Positions 23,638 through 31,018 of a DNA stretch of 64,000 nucleotides are shown here, one piece after another. The DNA comes from Clostridia bacterium (GTDB lineage: Bacteria; Bacillota; Clostridia; Christensenellales; Aristaeellaceae): the NCBI GenBank assembly GCA_017484085.1, contig JAFUTW010000041.1:1-64000 (forward strand), read 5' to 3'. The first letter of the stretch is position 1. Every line of letters starts with the position of its first letter. The notes under the pieces were generated by a model. The model saw only the letters and a program-made list of their open reading frames with translations, searched no databases and had not been told where the DNA came from. A program made the translations under genes and the position numbers.

Positions 23638-24315
23638 TTACTCGGCCTTTGCGACACGGTCGGAACGGATCCGGGCGACGTTTGCCTTTACGACATCCTC
23701 CAGGTGATCGGAAATAGCCCGTTTCATTGCGTCGGCATCTCTTGCCCGGAGCGCCTGCACGATCTTCGCGTGCTCGTTCAGGGTGTCCCGCGCCTTCCCG
23801 TCAAGGGAGTAATAAATGGCCTTGAAAGCGTCGCATCTCGTCCACAGCGTTTCCAGGATCTCAATGGAACTGGTGCAGCCGGAGATGGAGCAGAATCCGC
23901 GGTGGAAAATCCTGTCTGCTTCCATAAACTGGCGTGAGTTGGAAGGGTATTCCTGCATCCCGAGGCTGAGCCGCTCAACGTTGTCGATCTGCTCATCCGT
24001 CGCAAGACGGCAGGCTTTTTCGGCGCAGTACTGTTCGAGCAGGATGCGGATCTCGTAGATCTCGGTCAGCTGCTCTTCGGAAATATCGAAGACGACAGCG
24101 CCGCAGTGCGGCTTGACGACTACGAGGCCTTCCGCTTCCAGTCGCTTCATCGCATCGCGCACAGGAGTGCGGCTGACGCCGAGCCGTTCCGTGATGCGCT
24201 CCTGGGCCAGGTGCTCACCCGGCTGAAATTCCCCCTGGATGATGGCCTCCTTGATCCAGTCGTAAACGCTGTCGGATACGGTTCTGTATTGAATCGGCAT
24301 GGCTGTATTGATCAT
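23638..24315 (-). CDS. GntR-family (FCD-domain) transcriptional regulator
   Basis: 225 residues; ATG behind AAAGGGG. N-terminal winged helix AHLAQERITERLGVSRTPVRDAMKRLEAEGLV (shown here only in part as ITERLGVSRTPVRDAM) and an all-helical FCD ligand domain with the metal-binding pattern expected (D/H residues in the AEKACRLATD and EADRIFHRGF blocks). FCD regulators usually sense organic or sugar acids. It sits between two TRAP transporter operons in the same orientation and could repress either. Confidence 0.85.
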   Translation of the reverse strand: MINTAMPIQYRTVSDSVYDWIKEAIIQGEFQPGEHLAQERITERLGVSRTPVRDAMKRLEAEGLVVVKPHCGAVVFDISEEQLTEIYEIRILLEQYCAEKACRLATDEQIDNVERLSLGMQEYPSNSRQFMEADRIFHRGFCSISGCTSSIEILETLWTRCDAFKAIYYSLDGKARDTLNEHAKIVQALRARDADAMKRAISDHLEDVVKANVARIRSDRVAKAE

Positions 24316-24357
24316 GGCGTACCCCTTTGTTTGTCCAATAATCTCTAAAGCGGAGAC

Positions 24358-24407
24358 ATTATAACAAAGAGACCTTCTCCCGTCAATAGATTGGATTTTG
24401 TATGCAA
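24358..24407 (-). promoter_or_regulatory. gntR promoter with candidate operator
   Basis: Minus strand TTGACG (24386-24381), 17 bases, TATAAT (24363-24358). Just upstream TTGCATACAA (24407-24398 on the minus strand) is a near-palindrome of the type bound by GntR/FCD regulators. Confidence 0.6.
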
Positions 24408-24522
24408 GAACCAGAATTCTAATTAATGCATATTTTTAGCCATTTTTGGAAGAAAAACAAAGTGTAAAAAATGATTTGGTTTTCGTATCCAAAGTGTTTT
24501 CTGTATTGGAGAATGGTCTACA

Positions 24523-24566
24523 AAAAAAGAACCGGCAGACCATTGTGATCTGTCGGTTCTTTTTCG
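24523..24566. terminator. Terminator of the TAXI-TRAP operon
   Basis: AAGAACCGGCAGA pairs with TCTGTCGGTTCTT across a nine-base loop, with T runs in both directions. Confidence 0.85.
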
Positions 24567-24576
24567 GTTATCTAAT

Positions 24577-26598
24577 TCACGCTGCCGCCTTCCTCCTGCT
24601 GAAAAAATACTGCCAGGCGAAGACGATGCCGACCAGGGCGATGCCGCAGAGATCGGTGGTGATGCCCGGGATGATGAGCATGAGGCCGCCGGCCAGGGTG
24701 ATGACGCGCTGTAGCGGATTCATGTCGCGGTAGAGGTAGCCGGACAGACTGGAAGCCACGCCGAAGATGCCGATGGCCGCCGTGATGGACAGGAGGATGA
24801 CCTCATACCACACGGTGTCGATGAGCAGCAGGCTGGGGCTGTAGGCAAAGACAAAGGGGATGATGAACGCGCCGATGGCCAGCCGGGTGGCGATGACGCC
24901 TGTCTGCATGGGCTTTGCTTTGGCGATGGCCGCGCCGGCGTAAGCGGCAAGCGCGACAGGCGGGGTGATGTCCGCCACGATGCCGAAGTAGAAGACGAAG
25001 AAGTGCGCCGCGATCTTGGGAATGCCCATCTGGATGAGGATGGGGGCGCAGGTGCTGGCCATGATGCAGTAGGTCGCTGTCGTGGGCAGGCCCATACCGA
25101 GGATGATGCAGCTCACCATCGTGAGCAGAAGCGCCAGCAGAGAGGAGGAACCGGAAACGGCGACGACGGCGGCGATCATCTTGCTGGCCAGGCCGGTCAG
25201 CGTGATGCAGCCGCAGATGATGCCCGCGACGCCGCAGGCCACGGCGACCGTGACGCAGGATTTGCCGCCGGCTTCCAAGGAATCCAGCACGCTGCGGCCG
25301 GTAAAGCCGCCGTTTTTGCCCGCAAGGACTTCGCCGAAGCTGCCTTCACGCTCGTGCCGGAAATAGGCGAGCACGTTCCCCACGATGCCGACCAGGATAG
25401 CCACCAGGATGGAGACCGCGGCCGAGAACTGCATGGTGCGCGTGTTGGAGCACACGAGGTAGATGAGCACGATGAGCGGCAGCAGAAGGTATGTGTCCTT
25501 CACCAGGGAGATGATCCGGGGCAGCTCTTCCTTCGGGATGCCGCGGAGGTTCAGACGCTTGGCCTCCAAATGGACGGCGATGAAGATGCCCATGAAGTAG
25601 AGCACGGCGGGCAGGATCGCCTTGACGATGATGCTCGAATAGGAGACGCCGAGGTAATCCGCCATCAGGAAGGCGGCGGCGCCCATGATGGGCGGCATGA
25701 TCTGGCCGCCCGTGGAGGCTGCGGCTTCCACGGCGCCGGCAAATTCTGCGCGGTATCCGGTCTTTTTCATCATGGGGATGGTCATGGAGCCGGTGGTCAC
25801 CGTATTGCCCACGGAGGAGCCGGAAACCATGCCGCACAGCGCGGAGGAGATGACGGCTACCTTGGCGGGGCCGCCGGCAAACCGGCCGGTGATGGCGTTA
25901 GCCAGGTTGATGAAGAAGCCGGAGACGCCGCTGCGCTCTAGGAAAGCGCCGAAAATGATGAAGACGACGATGTATTTGGAGCACACGTTGACCGGCGTGG
26001 ACATGATGCCGTTGTCCCCGTAGAAGATCTCCGAGACGACGCGCGGCACCGGATTGGCGTAGCTGGTCGATGCGAAGGTGTAGATGATGAAGAAGCCCGC
26101 GACGAACAGGATGGGCAGGCCGACACAGCGCCGGCAGAGCTCGATGAGCGCCAGAATGCCGATGACGCCGATCACGGTATACTTGATGTCCCGCATGCGT
26201 ACGGCAAGCCGCATATTGAGGATGGAGTGCGCATTGGCCGCATAGTAGAAGAACGCGCCGGCGCCCAGCACCATCAGCACGATATCATACCAGGGGATCG
26301 TGTTTTCGCGGACGTGCGTCTTTTTGACGGGGTAGATGAGATAGCCCATGATGAGCACGAGGCCGATGAAGCTCATCATGCGGGCCTGCTCCAGCATGTT
26401 GGCAAACAGCGTTACGTAAATGCAGAAGACGGAGAAACCGGCCAGGATGAGCGAGACGGCGAGCTTCGGTTTGCCCGTCCAGATGCGCACGTTGCTCTCC
26501 CGGTCGAATTTTTTCATTACCGCTTCCACGTCCGCGCTGCTGCCCGTATCGGCATCCGCCGTGTGAAGCGTGCTGTTTTTCAGTTCGTCGTTGGCCAT
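24577..26598 (-). CDS. TRAP transporter fused permease (DctQ-DctM, 4TM/12TM type)
   Basis: 673 residues from ATG at 26598 with GGGAGGGG seven bases upstream; an ATG 41 codons earlier gives an unlikely arginine- and lysine-rich leader. A short cytoplasmic N-terminus is followed by a small-permease-like region (about 60-180) and a large DctM region with FAGGPAKVAVISSALCGMVSGSS, GGQIMPPIMGAAAFLMADY and GMGLPTTATYCIMAS, the signature of fused TRAP permeases that work with TAXI binding proteins. The TAXI gene lies directly upstream. Substrates of this type include glutamate, 2-oxoglutarate and other organic acids. Confidence 0.9.
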   Translation of the reverse strand: MANDELKNSTLHTADADTGSSADVEAVMKKFDRESNVRIWTGKPKLAVSLILAGFSVFCIYVTLFANMLEQARMMSFIGLVLIMGYLIYPVKKTHVRENTIPWYDIVLMVLGAGAFFYYAANAHSILNMRLAVRMRDIKYTVIGVIGILALIELCRRCVGLPILFVAGFFIIYTFASTSYANPVPRVVSEIFYGDNGIMSTPVNVCSKYIVVFIIFGAFLERSGVSGFFINLANAITGRFAGGPAKVAVISSALCGMVSGSSVGNTVTTGSMTIPMMKKTGYRAEFAGAVEAAASTGGQIMPPIMGAAAFLMADYLGVSYSSIIVKAILPAVLYFMGIFIAVHLEAKRLNLRGIPKEELPRIISLVKDTYLLLPLIVLIYLVCSNTRTMQFSAAVSILVAILVGIVGNVLAYFRHEREGSFGEVLAGKNGGFTGRSVLDSLEAGGKSCVTVAVACGVAGIICGCITLTGLASKMIAAVVAVSGSSSLLALLLTMVSCIILGMGLPTTATYCIMASTCAPILIQMGIPKIAAHFFVFYFGIVADITPPVALAAYAGAAIAKAKPMQTGVIATRLAIGAFIIPFVFAYSPSLLLIDTVWYEVILLSITAAIGIFGVASSLSGYLYRDMNPLQRVITLAGGLMLIIPGITTDLCGIALVGIVFAWQYFFSRRKAAA

Positions 26599-26713
26599 AA
26601 AGTTTCCCCTCCCGGTCAGTTTTTCCGTCAAAGCAAACCATTTTCGGGGAAACGGCCGCTTCGCGGACCCCATCCCTGTCCCAAAGGACAAAACCCTTTT
26701 TAGTGAAAGGGAA

Positions 26714-26774
26714 CCGGGCAAAGCCCGGCTGCGCAGATGAGGTTCGAAGCAGGGGCTGCGGATTCCGCAGCCCC
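26714..26774 (-). other. Two intra-operon hairpins between TAXI and permease genes
   Basis: CCGGGC-AAA-GCCCGG (26714-26728) and GGGGCTGCGG-ATT-CCGCAGCCCC (26752-26774). Neither has a T tract; they probably act as stabilisers of the binding-protein message. The 202-base gap holds no gene. Confidence 0.5.
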
Positions 26775-26800
26775 CTTACAGATGGGTTTTACGCTGCGCC

Positions 26801-27751
26801 TTACTTGGCGGTTTCTACGGTGTAGCCTTTCTCGGCGAAGTACTTCGCTGCGCCGGGATGATACGGCAGGCCGCAGACGGAGGCGTAGTCGAGATCCAGT
26901 TCCGCGCCCTTGGCGTGCGCCTCGGTGATGGCGTCCTTGTTCTCGAAGATCGTGGAGACGATGGTGTAAGCGTCGTCGTCGGAGACATCGCCGTTGGCGA
27001 TGATGGTCGCCTTGACGCCGACGGTCACGATGTCGTCGGCGATGCCTTCATAGGTGCCGCCGGGGATGACCGTCTTGCCGTATGCAGGGTTGATCTCCAC
27101 CAGCTTGGCCGCGTGCTCGTCATCCAGCGCGACGAGATAAGCGCCCTTGGTGGTGGCCAGGTCGGTCACGGCCGGGGTCGGCGCGCCGGCGACGACGAAA
27201 GCCGCGTCGATCTTGCCGTCCTTGAGAGACTCGGCGGAGTCGCCGAAGGAGAGGTACTGCGGGACGATGTCGTCGATCGTCATGTCATAGGCGGCCAGGA
27301 AGTCCATCGCGTTGAAGAAGGTGCCGGAACCGGCGGAGCCGATGGACACGTTCTTACCCTTGAGGTCGGCGACGGTCTTGATATCGGGGTTGCAGGTGAT
27401 GACCTGGACGGTCTCGTCATACAGGGCGGCCAGGGCGGTGAAGGTGTCCACCGGGGCGCCTTCATACTGCTCGAAGCGGATGCCGTTGTAGGCGTAACCT
27501 GCGACGTCGTTCTGCACGAGGGCCAGCTGCGCATCGCCCAGATCCAGCAGGTCGATGTTCGCGGCGGAGCCGTTGCCCGCGATGGCGGTGACAGCCACGT
27601 CGGTGTTGGAGGTGATGTACTGGGCCAGAACGGTGCCGTAGGCGTAATAGGTGCCGGCGGTGCCGCCGGTGGAGAAGGTCAGTTCAGCCAGTGCCGCGGC
27701 GCAGGACAGCACGAGTACGAGAGACAGCGCGATCGATACAAACTTCTTCAT
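26801..27751 (-). CDS. TAXI-family TRAP transporter solute-binding protein
   Basis: 316 residues; ATG behind GAGGGAGGA. Signal peptide about 1-22, then the TAXI hallmark LTFSTGGTAGTYYAYG, with VTAIAGNGSAANIDLL, VSIGSAGSGTFFNAM and AAFVVAGAPTPAVTDL in the expected order, ending LPYHPGAAKYFAEKG. It supplies the fused permease encoded downstream. Confidence 0.92.
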   Translation of the reverse strand: MKKFVSIALSLVLVLSCAAALAELTFSTGGTAGTYYAYGTVLAQYITSNTDVAVTAIAGNGSAANIDLLDLGDAQLALVQNDVAGYAYNGIRFEQYEGAPVDTFTALAALYDETVQVITCNPDIKTVADLKGKNVSIGSAGSGTFFNAMDFLAAYDMTIDDIVPQYLSFGDSAESLKDGKIDAAFVVAGAPTPAVTDLATTKGAYLVALDDEHAAKLVEINPAYGKTVIPGGTYEGIADDIVTVGVKATIIANGDVSDDDAYTIVSTIFENKDAITEAHAKGAELDLDYASVCGLPYHPGAAKYFAEKGYTVETAK

Positions 27752-27785
27752 AAAGATGGTCCTCCCTCTTAAGTGATTTGCGCCT

Positions 27786-27813
27786 ATTATAGCACAAGAT
27801 TTGATTTTTGCAA
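27786..27813 (-). promoter_or_regulatory. Promoter of the TAXI-TRAP operon
   Basis: Minus strand TTGCAA (27813-27808), 16 bases, TATAAT (27791-27786), about 35 bases upstream of the ATG. Confidence 0.65.
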
Positions 27814-27925
27814 GCTTTATTTTTTAAAAATTCATTTTTAAGAGTTTTTAGGCCCTTTTTATCAAATACTGATCGAAAACGCCGTGAAATACATGCATCT
27901 GATGGGTGTGAGGCAGAAAGACATA

Positions 27926-27960
27926 ACAAAAGAGACGCCCCCCGAAGGGGGCGCCTCTCT
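27926..27960 (-). terminator. Terminator of the flavoprotein gene at 27990
   Basis: Minus strand GAGGCGCCCCC, loop TTCG, GGGGGCGTCTC followed by TTTTG. Confidence 0.8.
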
Positions 27961-27989
27961 GGTAAAGATATCAGTCCGGTGGAAACGGT

Positions 27990-29768
27990 TTACTCCGCGG
28001 CCACGTTGGTGCCGGCGATGCGGCCGAAGACCGTGAAGTCAACGATCGCGTTGCCGCCCAGGCGGTTGCCGCCGTGGATGCCGCCGGTGACCTCGCCGGC
28101 TGCGTACAGGCCGGGGATGGCGTTGCCTTCAGCATTCAGCACGTGGCAGCCGGTGTCGATGACGACACCGCCCATCGTGTGGTGCGCGGCCGGAGCACGC
28201 GGATGCGCGTACCAGGGGCCTTCTTCCAGAGCGGTGGTGAGCAGCTGGCGGCCGAACTCGTCCTCAGCGTCGCCGTTCTTCACGTGCGCGTTGTAGGTAT
28301 CGACGGCAGCCTTCAGGTTCGCGGGATCGGCGCCGATCTTCTCGGCCAGCTCTTCCAGCGTATCGGCGTGCACATAGCCGAACAGCCCTTCCTCTTCGAG
28401 GGAGGTCCAGGTGCGTCCGCCGAGGGCTTTGACGGTAGAGGGATCGGAAATGGCGATATGGTTGTACACGGTGTACATGCGTCCGTTCGTCTGGGCGAGG
28501 ATAGCGGCGCTGATGACGTCGCGGCGGCCGTCCTCACGCACGAAGCGGTTGCCTTCCTGGTTCACGTAGATGCAGGCATCCACACCGCCGCCGCCGAAGA
28601 CGTCGGAGGTAACGCCGGTCCAGGGGTTGCAGACCTGCAGCAGCTGGATCTGATCCATGTCGCGCAGCGCGGCGCCGGCAGCTTCCGCCATGCGGATGCC
28701 GTCGCCCTGGATGGCGGGCATGTTGGAGGAGATGAGGCCCGCGCCGAGCTCCGGCCACTTCTCGCCCTGGCAGTACTGGACGCGCATTTCGACGTTGGCA
28801 GCGAAGCCGCCGGTGGCGATGACGACGCCCTTGTTGGCGTGCAGAACGACCTTGTTGCCGTTCTTGCCGGTGCCTTCGACACCGACGACACGGCCGCTCT
28901 CATCCTGGATCAGCTTCTCGCCGGCGGTCTCCATGATGAGGGTGAAGTTGCTCTTGCACGCGAGGTTGTCGCGGAAGGTCTTGATGAAGCCGGTGCCGTT
29001 GGGCATCACAGCCTTGTGGGTGCGGCGGTACAGGGAGCCGACGCCCTGGGTGATGGTGCCGTCAAACTCCATGCCCATGCTCTCCAGCCAGTGATAGCCG
29101 TCCAGCGCGTTGAAGCACAGGGTCTTGACGAGCTCGTAATCAGCGACCTTGTCGCCGCCTTCCCAGGTCTGCTGGGCGTGGAACTCAGCGGAGTCTTCGA
29201 TGCCCAGAGGGCCCTGCAGCTCCGGATCGGCCGCATTGTAGATGCCGCCGGAGACGATGGAGTTGCCGCCGAGGAAGCCGGTCTTCTCCATCAGGATGAC
29301 GGAAGCGCCCTTGTCGGTCGCCGCGACTGCCGCCGCGAGGCCGGCTCCGCCGCCGCCGACGATGATGACGTCCGCAGTCTCTTCGATGTCCGTCACGGGG
29401 GCCTTTTCAGCCGCTGCGGTGAGGGCGTCGATGTCGCCGCCCGCCTGGGTGGCGCAGTCCTTCACGGCGTTCAGGATCGCGTTGCTGGTGCGGGTCGCGC
29501 CGCTGACGGTATCGACCGCCAGGGACTGCTCGTTGATGATCCTGTGGGGCATGAGCGCGATGGGCCAGTCGGAGACGCCGGGGGTCTCGATGTTCTCACC
29601 GATCTCAATGCGGATGATCTTGTCCTCCGTAAAGGTCACCTTTACGGGAACCTGGCCGTTCTGGCCGAAGGCAGAGGCCTCGTACGTGCCGGGCGTGTAC
29701 TCGGCGAGGCCGCAGGCTGCCAGCGCGAGGATCAGCGCGAAGACAGCCAGCAGGGTCAGCTTTTTCAT
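27990..29768 (-). CDS. Secreted FMN-binding / FAD-dependent fumarate-reductase-family flavoprotein
   Basis: 592 residues; ATG behind GGAGGAAAG. Signal peptide with LAAC at 16-19, which could be a lipobox (diacylglyceryl cysteine 19), although a signal peptidase I site after GLA is also possible. FMN_bind domain (about 25-105) with canonical D-T-V-S-G-A-T at 86-92; FAD domain from VIIVGGGGAGL. Active-site blocks HHTMGG and HGGNRLGGN are present near the C-terminus. Closest in the window to the 1132 product in architecture (shared YCQGEKWPELG and DQIQLL blocks). Likely an extracytoplasmic organic-acid reductase. A LysR gene lies directly upstream in the same direction. Confidence 0.85.
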   Translation of the reverse strand: MKKLTLLAVFALILALAACGLAEYTPGTYEASAFGQNGQVPVKVTFTEDKIIRIEIGENIETPGVSDWPIALMPHRIINEQSLAVDTVSGATRTSNAILNAVKDCATQAGGDIDALTAAAEKAPVTDIEETADVIIVGGGGAGLAAAVAATDKGASVILMEKTGFLGGNSIVSGGIYNAADPELQGPLGIEDSAEFHAQQTWEGGDKVADYELVKTLCFNALDGYHWLESMGMEFDGTITQGVGSLYRRTHKAVMPNGTGFIKTFRDNLACKSNFTLIMETAGEKLIQDESGRVVGVEGTGKNGNKVVLHANKGVVIATGGFAANVEMRVQYCQGEKWPELGAGLISSNMPAIQGDGIRMAEAAGAALRDMDQIQLLQVCNPWTGVTSDVFGGGGVDACIYVNQEGNRFVREDGRRDVISAAILAQTNGRMYTVYNHIAISDPSTVKALGGRTWTSLEEEGLFGYVHADTLEELAEKIGADPANLKAAVDTYNAHVKNGDAEDEFGRQLLTTALEEGPWYAHPRAPAAHHTMGGVVIDTGCHVLNAEGNAIPGLYAAGEVTGGIHGGNRLGGNAIVDFTVFGRIAGTNVAAE

Positions 29769-29830
29769 GTTCTTTCCTCCTTCTTTTTGTCTCAGGGAAC
29801 ACTTCCCTTTGACAGAAGAATAACAGATTT

Positions 29831-29868
29831 AAAAGAAAAGAACACATGATTCTCCTGAACATGTGTTC
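29831..29868 (-). terminator. Terminator of the lysR gene at 29891
   Basis: GAACACATG (29840-29848) pairs with CATGTGTTC (29860-29868); on the minus strand the stem is followed by TTTTCTTTT. Position before the 27990 flavoprotein gene means it could also act as an operator. Confidence 0.65.
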
Positions 29869-29890
29869 GAATTTCTCGAATGAAGGGCGA

Positions 29891-30847
29891 TCACAGCTGC
29901 AGTTCCGCAAGATAGGGTTCGTAGGAAGGCGGCGCCACATAGAGGTCCGGATGGGCTTCGCATTCCCGGCGCGCAAAGTCCACCGCGCTGCGGATGAGCA
30001 GCTGTTCCCTGTAAGAAAGCTCGTCGGCGTTTCGGAAAACGATGGTTTGCCAGAAGGACGAGAGCGGCTCCGCCATGGACAGCGGCAGGACGCCAAAGTC
30101 CGCCTGAAGCGCGGCAAGCCCGTGGGCGGGCATCAGCATCAGGGCGTTCAGCTTCTGCGCCTGCTGGGCTACCAGCGACATGCCGCCCAGCAGCAGGGTC
30201 TTGCCGGTCGGGATCCCCCGCTTTTTCATCTGCTCGCGGTAATCGATGAAGGCGTAGCAGCTGTCATGAGAGTGGACGACAGGCACATATGCCAGGTCTT
30301 CAAAACGGAGATTTTTCTTTTTGAGCAGCGGGCTGCCGGCCGGGGCGCAGCAGCAGATGGGCTCGCGGTAAAGGGGGACGAAGGAAAGCCCTTTCGGGCG
30401 GCGTATCGTACGGCTGTAATAAAAGCAGAGGTCGATGGCCCCACTGCGCAGAAGGTCCGGCGCATCCGAATTGGGGGAGGTGGTCATGCTGTAGCCGACC
30501 TCCGGATGGGCTGCGGCAAAGCCCTGCAGGAAATCACGCAGCGCATAGGAGGTGTTCAGCTCGCAGCCACCGACGGAGATGGAGTGCGTGCTCTCCCCGT
30601 GCGCGGCTGAAAGAAAGTCCCTGCACTTTTCATAGGCGACCTTCGCTTCCGGCAAAAGCCGGCGGCCCTCCTCGGTCAGCAGCAGCTGCCGGCCGGCTTT
30701 GGAAAACAGCGGAAGCCCCAGCTCCTCTTCCAACAGCTGGATGTGGCGATGCAGAGTGGAGGGCGCATACTGCAGCCGCTCCGCCGCGCGCGGATAGTTG
30801 AGGGTCTCGGCGAGTGTGATGAAAGTAAGCAGTTGCCTGGTATCCAT
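29891..30847 (-). CDS. LysR-family transcriptional regulator
   Basis: 318 residues; ATG behind GAGGAAGG. N-terminal winged helix MDTRQLLTFITLAETLNYPRAA and LQYAPSTLHRHIQLLEEELG, then a two-lobed effector domain. It closely resembles the LysR gene at 33097 (same MDTRxLLTF start, GGCELN versus GGCEMN, LLGGM versus YLGGM), so the two are paralogues flanking the flavoprotein at 31019. It probably controls the flavoprotein immediately downstream (27990) or the one upstream (31019). Confidence 0.88.
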   Translation of the reverse strand: MDTRQLLTFITLAETLNYPRAAERLQYAPSTLHRHIQLLEEELGLPLFSKAGRQLLLTEEGRRLLPEAKVAYEKCRDFLSAAHGESTHSISVGGCELNTSYALRDFLQGFAAAHPEVGYSMTTSPNSDAPDLLRSGAIDLCFYYSRTIRRPKGLSFVPLYREPICCCAPAGSPLLKKKNLRFEDLAYVPVVHSHDSCYAFIDYREQMKKRGIPTGKTLLLGGMSLVAQQAQKLNALMLMPAHGLAALQADFGVLPLSMAEPLSSFWQTIVFRNADELSYREQLLIRSAVDFARRECEAHPDLYVAPPSYEPYLAELQL

Positions 30848-30927
30848 AATCCTTCCTCTGACTGATGCCGTTCATTTGTTCCGGACCGCCTAAGGGACCC
30901 GGACAGTTTCTGATATATTATAAGAAC

Positions 30928-30956
30928 ATTATAGAAGGTCGTCAGAGAAATGACAA
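30928..30956 (-). promoter_or_regulatory. Promoter of the lysR gene at 29891
   Basis: Minus strand TTGTCA (30956-30951), 17 bases, TATAAT (30933-30928). Confidence 0.65.
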
Positions 30957-30965
30957 GACGGAAGG

Positions 30966-31000
30966 CAAAAGAAAAGGGCCCCTCCCAAAGGAGGGGCCCC
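30966..31000 (-). terminator. Terminator of the flavoprotein gene at 31019
   Basis: Minus strand GGGGCCCCTCC, short loop, GGAGGGGCCC, then TTTTCTTTT. Confidence 0.85.
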
Positions 31001-31018
31001 GGGTATGGGTTTGACCGA

